Of a stretch of 64,000 nucleotides of DNA, positions 24,375-37,400 are shown piece by piece. Source of the stretch: Paratinospora sagittata (Eukaryota; Streptophyta; Magnoliopsida; Ranunculales; Menispermaceae); NCBI GenBank assembly GCA_035771175.1, contig CM069590.1:62693254-62757253 (forward strand), read 5' to 3'. The position numbers and the translations under genes were made by a program. The notes under the pieces are model-generated. The model had not been told where the DNA came from. It was given only the letters and a program-made list of their open reading frames with translations, and did not search any database. Position 1 is the stretch's first letter. Each line of letters starts with the position of its first letter.

Positions 24375-26580
24375 ACCAAAACAATCACCAAAAATAATAA
24401 TAATAATAAATAATAATAAATGAAAAAAAAAAAAGATTCAGAAATTCCAGAAACCCTAGGCCCCTGAGAGAAAAAAAAACAAAAAAAAAGTTCAGAAGGG
24501 AAACTAGAGTTCAGAAGAAGAAGATCTGAGAAGAATTCAATTTTATGAGAAGAAAGAAGTTGTTGTTATTACCTGACGTGATGAAAGAGCCAAGGAGGGT
24601 GTTCTAGTCAAGCCGTACTCGAGAATGGAAGAACGCGTAGCGCTTGGGAACGCTGGTGTGTTAGGTCGGGGTCGGCACTGCGGGACCCTTTGATGACGAG
24701 TTTGACACGATGGTCAACCTCAGCTGCGACAGCTTCCGCTAATTCTTTCTACCGAACCACCGTAAGATCTTCCTCATGATAGAAACTTTTTATCCAGATC
24801 GTTCATCTTGTCGACCAAAATTTTTAAAAGTAAGCTCATGATTACTTTAAATTTTAATTTTATTAAGGCAGTTTGCATGATTTTGTCGCTGTATTAACAT
24901 CTGTAACGTAGCTAATTAGACTTATTCTTATAGGTTAAAACTATTATGAATATAAAATGTAAACTAAGTTTTATACAAAAATTATTGTATTTTTTTAAGT
25001 GAAGGCATTGTTGGGTATTGTTGCTATATTCACTTGTGTCCAATTTTTATTTTTTTTAACATTATAAAACTTCGTGCATGTTTTTGTCAAACATTCGTGC
25101 TAAGGAAGAAACGCATGGTTACGAAAGAAAAAATAAAATAAATTGTATATATATATATATATATATTATACAAGTTTTAATAAAGGATTGTCTTTGAAAG
25201 CGAAATAAAACTATAACTGATAAAACGCAACAGAGAAACGTTGAATTTCTAAACAATATAATTGTTTTATCATTTAATGTTAGAAAATGTCTCGCGCAAT
25301 ACAAATAAATAAATTATTATAAGAAAATGAATAGTCAGCTACATGAAATTATATTAATTAATGTAAAAACATGTATTTTAGTCTATTTCTTTTAATTGCT
25401 TCTATTCTAAGTCAAGTTGTTTGACGTCTATGTCGTCTTTTAGACTTTTTGGCTTTAATTACAATTTACTTGCGAAATGTCTTGGTTTCTGATTAACTGA
25501 AAAGAAAAATGTTCTATTTCAATAAATTTTTATTAATTACAATTACAATGTCTTTAAGGTCAAATAAAACGGTTAGAGAAAATGTTGGTTGAATTATTAA
25601 TATCTCAATTCAAATATACTACATAAATATGTTCACACTATAAAATAAATAAAAAAATGATAGAGAGTCTTATTTAAAATGTTTAAGTGGTTGTTGACGT
25701 TACACGCTAAGGAACCTTCTTTAAAGTCGCCGAATACATATTAATATGTAAATGTATAGTTATGTTCGTCAATACAAACATTTCTCAGTGTTTAATGCTC
25801 TACCAATAGTAATTAAACAATTAATGAGATTTTTTGTATAACATAATTTTATCAGTTAATAATAGGGGTGAAAGCAGCCCGACCGACCCAACTATTTCAG
25901 ATCAGGTTTCAGCATAATGTTGGGTTGGGTCACGAGTTCCGACCAAAAATAGTTCGTGATTTCTTTAGATCAATATAAAATCATATATGTAGTCTCGAGT
26001 CAAGATGCTTAAATGCACTTTATGAGTTTTTATTTTTTGTCACAATAATATAATAATTTTCTATTTATACACTACGACCTACCAATGAATCATTTAAAAA
26101 AAATATGCAGTCATATAAAACTAATGACACGGGATCATGGATGCATTTTAAAAATCAAACATACATATCATTTCACACCAAATTCCAAATTGATTAAGTC
26201 AAATCAATGAGAACCACACTTGCATTTCAATCCCTATTTGAATGACAATTTGGGTTTGTATTTATTGCACATCTTGCTATTTTGTATTTCAAATTGAAAA
26301 GGAAATGAAACTAAAACCAACAATTTTTCAACTTAGGAACAGTTACAGCACAAACTAATCAAAACACTAAAAAAGTCAAGTCATTATTATATATATTATA
26401 TATAATATATAATATATAATATATATATAACACTAGAAAACAAAATTAAAAAGCCTTTAAACCCGGACACCTACTAATATATTATCCAATAAACCTCTAA
26501 TGAGAAAATTAATTTAAAAATAAAAAATAAAAATAGCCTAATTTGATATCATCGAAGAAGGATGCTCTGCTAATCATTGA
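24375..26580. other. Intergenic, protease promoter to next gene
   Basis: Just upstream of the protease ATG are TAA-trinucleotide and A-rich runs (24388-24435). A possible 5' UTR donor lies near 24570 on the minus strand (GTCAG then GTAATA). Further right are AT repeats at 25146-25166 and 26388-26430. A segment starting AGGGGTGAAA at 25865 resembles the end of the element at 46254. No protein-like frame was seen. Confidence 0.45.
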
Positions 26581-28268
26581 TTAGTCATCTTTGGCACAGA
26601 ACCAATGGTAATCGTGAAGAACACCACGGTAGAGCTCCGCACACTTGCGCACAGCATGAAGCTCTTCTTCGAGATTGCTCCTTTGGAGCTCCCATTCACG
26701 ACGCTCTTCTTGGTATTTAGCTCTCTCTTTCTTCAGCACTGCAAGTGTTTCAACAATTGCAGCTCTTGGTTCTAACTCCTCTCCTTTGCAGTCTTCCACA
26801 GCAGCAGCAGCACGTGGGCCTTGACGAATTACCTCCAGCTTTTCTTCACAGTACTCTGTTAATTCTTCAATTGCACCAGTACTTGGGATTTCTTGGAACC
26901 CTGTTTTGCTGGTATCAGCAGTGCCAATATGACGATTCTCGGAGTTGTTTTTGCTTTGTTGAACCTGCACGTATATAATTGTAAATCAAATGCTGATGAA
27001 AATGTTTTTATTAATATTTTTCATCACTGTCATGGTCTAATCAAATCAAATAAATCAAGAAATAAGACAAGAGATTGTGACAACAAAACGATAAAAAGAA
27101 ATAAGATGAAAGATATTATACTTTTTGGGGGGTTACCTTATAAACTATGAATGCCCAAACTAAATACTTTTTCAAAGAAATTGTGATCAAACCTAGGCGC
27201 CTCGATCAAACTGGTCCCACTTTCCCAACACCCTCAAATCAAAGGGGAGCTGTTGAGTTGTATTTTAGATATAGGATTGAAGGTTTAAGGTAGTATATGG
27301 TCAATAACACTTTATTTTCTTTTCTTTTTAATTATTATTACTAACAATAACTTTTACTTTAGAGTATTTAAAAAATATATATAATGAAATCGTATTTCAT
27401 TTAATTGATTTATAGTTTTTAAAAATATATTTGATATCATATTCAAAAATGTTTTTAAAATTTTGAAAACAAAGAAAACTTTTTTAGTTGTTTTAAGATT
27501 TCATACAAATAAAGCGAAAAAATATTTTACATGGGTCTCATTAATTACAAATCAACCAAAAAAAATCTTTTTTCTAAACTTTTTCTTATAAACGTTTTTT
27601 GAATTGTAATAAACCAAATAAGTTTTTTTCAACTTTTTTCACTTTTTGTTTTTAAATACAAAAATTGAGATTTAAAAACAATACCAGATTTCACTTTTAA
27701 AACAACAACCCGAATTTAAAAACAATACCAAACAAGTTCTTACAGTCCTGTGATTTAAAAAAATAAAGAAATTAAGTTGCGTTTGATTTATGATCCAAAA
27801 AATATGATACAACTTAAAAATAAAAACTCATAAAATAATATTTTATCATTTTTTAAAAATAACTTATTTTTTCTGTAAATTTTAAAAAAGTATATTCATA
27901 TTTTAACAAACTAAATATATTTTCGTATTTTTAAAAATTTAGATACAAAAAATTATATCCGAATTATAAATAATTCGGATATAAAATAATTAAAAAAATA
28001 AGAGAAAATAAAATAATACCAGAATCTGTTGCCTCTTATCCCATTCACAAAATAAAAGCAAAGAAAAAACGAGGTGCGATCCAAGTATAGCCATCAGCAA
28101 CAGCAGTTTCTTTTCTCGGAGCCCTTTACGACCCGGGAAAGGAACCGTTAATAACGCCAATTCGCAGACGAAGAAATAAATACAAAGAACGGTCAACAGA
28201 AAATAACGCGCCCCTAAATCACTATCCAGACCCATCTTCATCTTCGCCATGCCTACTGTTGAAACCAT
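26581..28268 (-). CDS. Unknown protein: two membrane segments plus C-terminal coiled coil
   Basis: Two exons on the minus strand, 28268-28020 and 26964-26581, joined in phase 0 by a GT-AG intron of about 1.06 kb, encode 210 residues. I do not recognise the family. Residues about 20-43 (FLLTVLCIYFFVCELALLTV) and 55-77 (LLLLMAILGSHLVFSLLLF) look membrane-spanning, with a basic PGRKGLREKK loop between them. After the intron the protein is polar, then forms a Glu/Lys/Arg-rich heptad-like region (about 150-195; AVLKKERAKYQEERREWELQ) and ends CAELYRGVLHDYHWFCAKDD. A second in-frame Met (MAKMKMG) lies six codons in. The two halves differ completely in character, so a small membrane-anchored coiled-coil protein is the best description. 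Confidence that it is a gene is good; function is unknown. Confidence 0.7.
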
Positions 28269-28823
28269 GCTCTTCTTTTACTACTATTTATCTCCTTCTC
28301 TGTTACGTGCAGCTATTAATTACTAATTTCAATTCAAATAATTTTGAATCTATCTTAAAGAGATTGAACTCAAGATAAACACTACAGGATTGGATTAGTT
28401 TTTTTAGGATATGTGCGTATTTGAGAGGACCGCGTGATCTAATGGTAGGTAGATTTTGTGGGACCCACAAATTAAACTATACTTATTTAATTTTCTTGTT
28501 TGAAAAAAAACAAAAAATGATATGATATTTACAAGATAATTTACATAAGACGAATGAAACTCTTTACATTAAATAAGCTACAAAAATAACTCTTTAATAG
28601 CTAGAAACTATTTCAAAGAGTTTAATGAAAACGTTGACGGAACTCCACCAGTAAACTTAATCAGTGTTCTCTCTGCACGAGTCTCTTAGATTATTCAATA
28701 ATTATTTTTATTGAGTGACTTTTAAAATAATTAAAGGGACTTGGTGTTAGAGAATACATCGGCTGAATCGCTTTAGCACCATTGTAATTTGCCGAAGTAG
28801 AGGTGAAAGCAAATTGGTGGGGG

Positions 28824-29036
28824 TCAATGGAAAGAGAGGAGCTCCATTTGGTGGATGAACTCAGCGTCATGAACCAGTGGATTATCTGTTCGACTCGGAG
28901 GAGACATAGCAAAGCACGGAGCAGAACAACCACCGCATGTTAAGGATGATGACGATGATGCCACCCTCATGACTTTTCCCTGTATATATAGTGAGTATAA
29001 TACATAATCACTACATCATATTGTTATACACGGGTA

Positions 29037-29072
<36 letters not shown>

Positions 29073-30066
29073 TTTGCACATATATGAAAAATTATCATTA
29101 ATTTTCAATGCTTCTTAATATCCAAATACTAGTGTGCAAACAAGTGAATTAATATGATTTTTTTTTTCAAAATTATACAAAAAACTTATATTTAAAGTTT
29201 TGTTAGAATTGCTATTACTTTTAAAAGATATTAATTTTGTTTAATGGTAATAGGAAGGTGGGAATATACTTTTTATTTGAAACAAAAGGTAAAATATAAG
29301 AAAACTAGAATATTATAAACCAACAGAGTAAATAAAGAAATTCTAATAAGAGAAAAGACTTGAAGAAATTAGTTAAATTACTAAATCACCACTTTCAGAC
29401 TTAAAATTAACTTTTAATGAACTAAAAAAAGATAATAGATTTAGAAGAGTATTTTATTTTTTTTCTTCTTTTGTTAAACAAAAAAAAAAAAAGGGCATAA
29501 GTAAGCACCATAAGCATTTTCGTTTAGAGTATAAAATAGTCTGTATGTGCATACATACACATACATGCATACACGCGTTAGGCATGAGATTTTCTGTGTC
29601 ACCATGTAAATGTAATGAAAAACTTTAATTTCAATTAATATCACAACTTAACATGCATATCATATCGCACTTGCATTCCTTATTTCCTCTCGTCTTTAAT
29701 TAGCATAAAAACGAGCTAACCTTGCTAACGATCATGTTGAGAACTTCGCCGTGGCTTCCCCCTCCAGACTTCAAGTGACTGGTCCCATAAAATAAAACAC
29801 GAATCATCTTAGATACAACCCCAAATGGAACTTTACGTCACCACTATTAATGTTAGATCTAATCCTTTTAGAAATCCCAAACATTATTATTATTTTTTTC
29901 AAATAAAAGCAAAAAAATAAATTTGAAACCTGGGTTTGGCACATTTATGGGGCACGAGAAACTCAGGCAAAGAAGCTGGAAGCCTCCGGGGTTTGGGACA
30001 CAATGGCGAGGCTTCTGGCTTCTGCGAATCAACAAGATTGCTGCTTTTGGTCATCAACCGATGCAT
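28824..30066 (-). CDS. Small unknown protein encoded by three short exons
   Basis: The exons are 30066-29930 (45 codons plus 2 nt), 29778-29721 and 28979-28824 on the minus strand. Both introns are GT-AG (donors GTTTCAAAT and GTTAGCTCG; acceptors GGGACCAG and TATATACAG). The phases (2, then 0) keep one frame open through all three exons to a TGA at 28826-28824, giving 116 residues. The N-terminal half is Pro/Ser/Lys-rich ([20 protein letters not shown]). The middle is [16 protein letters not shown]. The C-terminus contains [18 protein letters not shown], with three cysteines in a short span, then [13 protein letters not shown] do not recognise the family. Three consecutive phase-matched splices argue for a real gene. 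A CACGTG G-box lies about 255 bp upstream (30321-30326). Confidence 0.6.
29038..29071. repeat. (AT)n microsatellite
   Basis: About fifteen uninterrupted AT dinucleotides inside the second intron of the three-exon small gene. Confidence 0.9.
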
Positions 30067-31452
30067 CTCTCTCGTTTCTCACAACCAAAAATCTCAAGTT
30101 GTATGAATGAATAGTAGTGCGTGAGGTGTGGTATTTTGGATGAAGAAGAACAGGGGAATAAGAAAGCAGATCGAAATAAAGGAGTGAGAAGAGTGGAGCA
30201 TTTGGTTGGGAGTGAAGATCGGGTGAGTTTTGTTACCAGGGGGTTTGAATTTCTCAATCTCTTTCTCCTACGAATCTTTTGGTCCAAGCAAACTACTCTC
30301 AATCTCATAACTTTCTAAAACACGTGGTGTTGTGTTATGTAAAAGAAGAAGAAGCAAGCTAATTTGTCTTCGACCGTGATCAGCGTGATTCTGTCACGTT
30401 TTTGTGATTATGCCCAATTGATGGCTCTCGTGGATATGTATATACGTATATTTCGTTTCTTTTTTTTTTGTTAACCAAGACAAATCATAGAGCTTTTTTG
30501 TTCCTTATTTAAAAATATTATTGTGAGCCTAGTCTCCGTTCGAGGTAGGAGCAAAATGATTGAACTTTCTCAATAAGGACGCTTTTAAGAATCAAACCTT
30601 AAAATTTTTATACGAAGACAAACTTATAACTCAACTCATTTTCACTGAGCCTACCACTCGTTGGTATTTCATTCATTTTACTGTAACGTTAAAAAAACTA
30701 AACTTTCAAATCTATGACATGGCCTTTGTCCGAGATAAAATTTTTATGTTGTGGCCATGTGTAAAGACGCTTATGCGTCATTGAGTAGAATATCACCATA
30801 CTTTTTTAGTAGCGCTTGTTTTAAGTAAAATAATCTATACGGTGTATAACTTACAAAAATAAAAGGAAATGCAGGTTCCTAATTAAAAAACATTCACTGC
30901 TTCAAAGTAGTCAAATAATTATCTAGATGTAATTTAAAGCAAGAAAATCTAATTATGAGTATAATCTCTTAAGTACAATACATGTAACATCTCAGTTCTG
31001 AAAAATAATTTCTTATATCTAAAAAAGAAAAAGAAAAAAAAGAAAGCTGAAAATAAGAAATACTTTCTAGTTATTCAAATTTGAAACTAATTTATAAAAA
31101 AATAATTTAAAAAACAAACAAAACACCTAACGTGTCTCACGTGAGGTTCGCTGGCTCTCGGAGAAGCGTTCCCGCCACACAGGCCAATACAATTATAGTT
31201 TCAGGAAAAACACATCCCAGTTTTCATTAACTAATCCCGGGTCCAAATATAATTGTACCGGAACTGGAGTAGTTTCCTTTGTTAGGGTCACTCGAACGCA
31301 CTTGAGCCTTCGTTATTCTCTTTCTCCTCGCAGCATTTGTTGTATATTTTATAAAAACCTCAAGAAAACCTCACACTACTTCTCCAAAGCAGCAACTGTG
31401 CCACTGAAATCCCTAACTCTACATTTCTCACAGATCTCGAGCTCCAACTCCA
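30067..31452. promoter_or_regulatory. Shared upstream region between the small three-exon gene and CCT-eta
   Basis: The two genes point away from each other, so these 1.4 kb must hold both promoters. A perfect ten-base palindrome CTCACGTGAG with a G-box core lies at 31136-31145, about 310 bp before the CCT-eta ATG. Another CACGTG is at 30321-30326, near the small gene. The GC-richer, CT-rich stretch at 31141-31450 is the likely CCT-eta core promoter and leader. TATA boxes were not clear. Confidence 0.45.
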
Positions 31453-34400
31453 ATGGCGACTATGATGGTAAGATCTTCTCTTGTCACACTCTCATTTCAC
31501 ATATAAAATAAAATCATCAACATTATACAAAAACCCTAACTTTTTTTATTTTTATTTTTTTATCTAAATCTGTTCTTGTACACTTCGACTGTGGAAACAA
31601 CAACAGCAACCGCAGATCATACTGTTGAAGGAAGGGACTGATACATCGCAAGGGAAGCCACAGTTGGTGAGCAACATCAATGCTTGCACCCTGGTTGCCG
31701 ATGCCGTGCGTACGACTCTTGGTCCGAGAGGAATGGACAAGTTGATCCACGACGATAAGGGGAACACAACGATTTCCAACGACGGCGCTACTATCATGAA
31801 GCTTCTCGATATCGTGCATCCCGCAGCGAAGATCCTCGTCGACATTGCCAAGTCCCAAGATTCCGAGGTATTGGACTGCTTAGAAATCAGTTGATTTACT
31901 TCGTTAGGGTTTTGTTTGGTACTTTTTGTTTATTTGCTAAGAATCGGTTTTGGTTGGATACTTGGATTCAGGGGAGTTTGGTTATATGTAAAAGGTTGGA
32001 TTTTGTTATGTTTTTGAAGAACAAGCACATAGAAACCGGTGACAAAGGGGAATTTACTTATACTTAGTTGCGTTTGGTTTGTGATTCAAATACAGTTTTC
32101 TGTATCTGTAAACCCAAAAAAGTTAAAAACACGTTTGGTTAGTTGAACCTGTAAACAGTGTTTTAAGAATTTACCCAGAATACAAGCTGCTTTGTGAAAA
32201 AAAATGAGAAGTTGTTTTCGAAATTTACATTTTTGGATTCAATCTATTATTTTTGGATCACAAACCAAACACAGCCTTAAGTTGTGTGCTGTAATGTGAA
32301 ATTTGTAGCTAACAATTTTGATTTGAAACTAAAAGTATTTCCATATAGCTTGAAACCTATAGCCAACAAGAGGAATGGATGCTTTTTAGTTCTTCTTGTG
32401 GTGGTAGTTAGATCATGACATTGGCTAGAAATTTACTCTGTTTTATTCATTTTCAAAATGGAATTGTTCGAAGAACTATCCAAGAATAACAATATATATT
32501 CAGATTTTGTTTTTAAACATGTACCTGATTTTTATTTTTATTTAGTTTTTAAAATATGATCATGTTTTTTATTAGGGATAATTTCAGGGAATGCATTCTA
32601 GAAGTTTCAGATCCGTTATTGTTTTGTTCAGGTTGGTGATGGAACCACTACTGTTGTACTTCTTGCGGGCGAGTTTCTAAAGGAGGCTAAACCCTTTATC
32701 GAGGATGGGGTTCATTCTCAGAATCTTATACGAAGTTATAGGACTGCATCAAATTTGGTATAGCTTGTGTATATTTTCAGGTTTATTTGATCGCAATGCA
32801 AGTATTGGCCCTCTGAATCTGAAATTTGTGACTTCTGTTGCAGGCAATCGAAAAAATTAAAGAGCTTGCTGTGAGCATAGAGGGTAAAAGCCAAGAAGAG
32901 AAGAAGAGTTTGTTAGCAAAATGTGCTGCCACAACACTTTCCTCCAAGCTTATTGGAGGAGAAAAAGAATTTTTTGCTTCTATGGTGGTTGATGCCGTGA
33001 TGGCAATAGGCAATGATGACAGGCTTAATTTAATTGGAATTAAGAAGGTTGGTGGGCTATATTGAAAACTTTCTGTTCCATGGTCTGAGACTATGTTGTG
33101 TTTTGAAAGTTAACCTTAAACTAAGAAGTACTTTTTTCTGCCTCTTTCAAACCTTTCCTCTTCTTTCTACTTGAAGTATATGATTGAAAGCTTGTTTAGG
33201 TCTATATTTTTTGGAAGTTGACTTAATCTGCGAGTTGTGTTTGTCTTTAGGTTCCTGGGGGTAATATGAGGGATTCTTTTCTTGTTAATGGTGTCGCCTT
33301 TAAGAAAACGTTTTCATATGCTGGATTTGAGCAACAACCAAAGAAGTTTTTGAACCCAAAGATACTCCTATTGAACATTGAACTAGAGCTGAAATCAGAG
33401 AAAGAAAATGCAGAAATAAGGTGGGAGTTACTTCTTTGTGATACTCTTCAGTTTATCTAAATTAAACACCTTCACGTACTTCTGATGAATAATATATTTC
33501 CTTTTTGCAGACTTTCTGATCCGTTGCAGTATCAATCAATTGTTGATGCAGAATGGAATATAATCTATGATAAGTTAGATAAATGCGTGCAGAGTGGAGC
33601 CAAAATCATACTGTCACGATTGGCAATTGGTGATCTAGCCACACAGGTTATTTTAATAACTCATCCAGAGATCACATGGATCTGCTATCTTTTATTGTTG
33701 CTACAATTTTGAAGATAGTGATTTTTTAATTCCACACATATATTAAACGTAAATTGTTAATTTCACCATGAAACTTGTATTTTTTAAATTTTCTCTTTGA
33801 TAATTTTCCTGCCATCTTTCTTGAAATTTGAAAAGAGAACTTCGGAATTCTTTGCGTTTTGATTTGTAGAAGAAAAAACATTGATAACAATGTTTCAAAT
33901 GTGACCTGGAAGCTTTGTTCACTGGTCCATGATCTGTTTATTATGCAGTATTTTGCAGACAGAGATATTTTCTGTGCCGGTCGTGTTACTGAAGAGGATT
34001 TGAATCGGGTTACTGCTGCAACTGGTTGTACTGTACAGACATCTGTCAACAACGTTATCAATGAGGTTTTCCCATGTATCCATGAACCTTTATGTATTTG
34101 GGGAATGCATTTGCATAAGTGTTCGTTCTTCCATTTTTGATGCATTATCGTTTTCTCATCTTTCGCAAGCTACCTTTGCTTCATTTAGAAATATTAGAGG
34201 ATGTAACCAATGTAATTTGAGAAATGAACGTCTAGTACCTTTTGTAGAAATCAATAAGCCTTCTAATCTTTTTAGTTTGGGAAATTTGTTCTTTGAGTTT
34301 AAATATATTATCATTAATAGTTTTGTTTTGTGGATAGATTCAATAGCAATTAAAACTTTATTTTGTAGATATTGGCTTCTCTCTCTCTCTCTCTCTAATT

Positions 34401-37400
34401 ACTAATTAATAATTACCTATAATCTTAAAGTTGTGGTTTTTGGAAGTTCCAACAAAAGGTTCACATTTTAATATTTAATATTGTTTTTTCTTTGCTTGCT
34501 CCCCACATATGCATTAAGAAACTGTGTATCATTTTAGATGGTTGGGGTGTTTGCTTTGCATTAATTGTGCATCTTTTTCAAATCAATAATTGACAGATCA
34601 ATGTTACTGTTGGCAGTTTGCTAAGGATATTCCTTTTTTTTTTCCCCTGTATTTTTCCCCAACTAAAATGAATTTTAATTGAAGGTTCTTGGATCCTGTG
34701 AGCTTTTCGAGGAAAGACAAGTTGGTAATGAGCGTTTTAACATATTCAGCGGATGCCCATCAGGTCAGACAGCAACTATTGTTCTTCGTGGTGGTGCCGA
34801 TCAGGTGTGGTAACATCCACAACAATTGACTGAATATAACTGCTTGGCATCTGCTGTTTCTCAATGATTATGTCTTTTTTATTTTTATTTCTTAATTATT
34901 CAGTTCATTGCGGAAGCTGAACGGAGTCTTCATGATGCCATTATGATAGTCAGAAGGGCTCTAAAGAACTCGACTGTTGTTGCTGGCGGCGGAGCCATAG
35001 ATGTATTACTTGCTTATCTCCTTTTTGAGAGATATTTGATTTTTCTCAAATTTTCAAGGTGTTTCCTAGGCATCAACTAGGTTATTGCTGAGGCATTTTT
35101 ACCTCAAATTGTCTTGGTAGTTCTTTAGGCAGGCTGTGAGCTTCTTAGTAGTTTTTTAAAATATTAGTTCTTTTTACAAATTTGCAAAAAACATTTAAAC
35201 AGGTATAGATAGGGGTTTGAGCCTATTGTTTTCAAAAAATGTATTGTTTTTAGATCTTATGTAACCTACCTATTTTTCTTAAACTATTAAACTAGCAAAT
35301 AATGGGACATCTGTTAAGTTTGGTGTAGATATTCTCTAAGGTCTTAAGTTGCATCATTTGTAAAAGTTTTAAAAATTTTCCTAGGACATGTATAACTTGT
35401 TTAAGTTCAAAACCTCAAAACACTTTTTGTATACTTGTGTTATGGTCTTTAGTTAATTTTTATTGCTTAGGCACACTACCTTGCCTAAACAAGATAATTG
35501 CATAGGAAATGCCTTGATACCTTGAAAACATTGATTGCCTTCTTTCTTGAGGACGCAAACTTGAGTACTTTACTAAGTTTTTTTTTATTCTTATAACAGA
35601 TGGAGATTAGTCGGTACTTGAGACAGCATGCACGGACCATAGCTGGGAAGTCTCAGCTCTTTATTAATTCATATGCAAAAGCACTCGAGGTTTGAGCGGA
35701 CTTTTTTTCCCTCTTAAATCTGGTTTCTTTCTTGTTTATTCATATGTATGTGATCTCTAGTACTTACACTGCCCCAAGTTCTCGGCATTTAGTTGTTTAA
35801 TTTTGGGTAGGCATAAATAATCACAAAGTTAAGTTTGGCTTTGTATTGGATTAAAGAACCTTGAAGCATGTCCAAATTCCTAGATTTATGTCTTAAAATT
35901 TATACTTTCAAGGAGACATAGCTATTGATATGAGCATAATGACATTTAGCGCCATAGAGATAACTTCAAAATGAATATAGCAGCTGAAACAGTATGTTTG
36001 CAAATTTCAACCTACTGTTTTTGTATTTCAAGTCAATACTGTCTTTTATACTTTAGTGAATGTCCTGTATGTGTAGCTTAGGGCTATCATCAAAACTTTA
36101 AATACCTTAAGTTCTTTTTAGTTAGCTTTAAAGCTGCCTCATATTTAAAAAAAAATTATGAGTGACGTTGTAATAGCAGTTGCAAAGTTAAATGGCTTTC
36201 TTTTGAAAACTTTTTTAGTAAGTCATGGTTACTTGGGTTTTTATTCTTTTGATTTGGGTAACAGCTCAACCTGCCTTGTTTGTCCAGTTTGCTGTACTAT
36301 TACCTTCTTCCTTACCTAGTTACCATGATTATTTCACTAGTTGTTTGTGTAATTAGTTTGCAGAAGACCAACAAATCAATACTACTTTCAGAATGAGACA
36401 AACAAAGTCATTGAAGGTTTATCCAGGAACATGCTTTGTTTTTTTATGATCAAGCAGTCTTGAACCTTGAGTGACCAAACTATTTGTTGTAGTTGGGACC
36501 TGATACATGTTTTCCTTTTTTGCCTTTTTCTGATTGTTTTAAGCATTTGTAGTGTTTGGTTTGTGCCTTCTTGAATATGTAATATCAACCTGGCTGGAGA
36601 AAATATAAAATAGTATATATGAAAAATTTATGTTAACATTACCTAAGCTCAAGGAGAGCCATCTGGTGCAATTTGTTGTTTGTGATCTAACACAATTCCA
36701 AATGGGTATTTGGGCGGAACTTTTATATGCCTTCAAGATGGCCTATTAATTCCTTATGGTAATATATTGTGTCTCAGTCACACGTCCCTGGTTTCATTCC
36801 CTGCTCCACGGCGAAACCTGACTCCAAATCTCGATCAAGTGATTGTGACACAATGATTTCTACTTAACTGGGTTGAAATATTATTTCGAATTCTATGGTA
36901 GAGCTTTAGATTTGAAGGTTTCAGTGGACATCAAGAAATTATTTAACCTTCCAACTAAAGGTAGTCCAGTGCTTTATTTATATGGAATCTTTTTTCTTCA
37001 CTTTTTGCAGATTATACCTAGGCAGCTGTGTGACAATGCTGGGTTTGATGCAACTGATGTACTAAACAAACTCAGGCAGAAACATGCATTACCATCTGGT
37101 TAGCTTCAATTTTGGATTTGAGATCTCACTTCTTTGGGTTCAGATGATTATATTTTTTGGCTGGTTGTGGCTTTTAAAGTCTTTTCTGGTAACAGTATAC
37201 TATTAGGGCTCGTTTGGTGTGCGAGATAGGATAAAATTATTTTTATGAGATTGGATTACAAATTGAGTATCTTGTGTTTGGTGCAACATAGGACAAGACT
37301 AAAAATAAAGTCATCTTATGTTGGTATGTTTGGGATTGGATTGAAAAATAATTACTTTTTTTTATAAAACTTAATTTAAAAAAAAATACATTTAACAAAA

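Noticed and set aside
28691..28933. Minus-strand 80-codon frame over exon 3 of the small gene
   Set aside because: Another frame of the same exon; it does not connect to the other two exons in phase.
29923..30114. Plus-strand 63-codon frame beginning [13 protein letters not shown]
   Set aside because: It is antisense to the first exon of the three-exon gene, which has consistent splicing on the other strand; the plus frame has no splice partners or recognisable domain.
36741..36860. tRNA-like stretch with ATTCCCTGCTCC in a CCT-eta intron
   Set aside because: I could not fold acceptor and anticodon stems; at best a decayed pol III-derived repeat.
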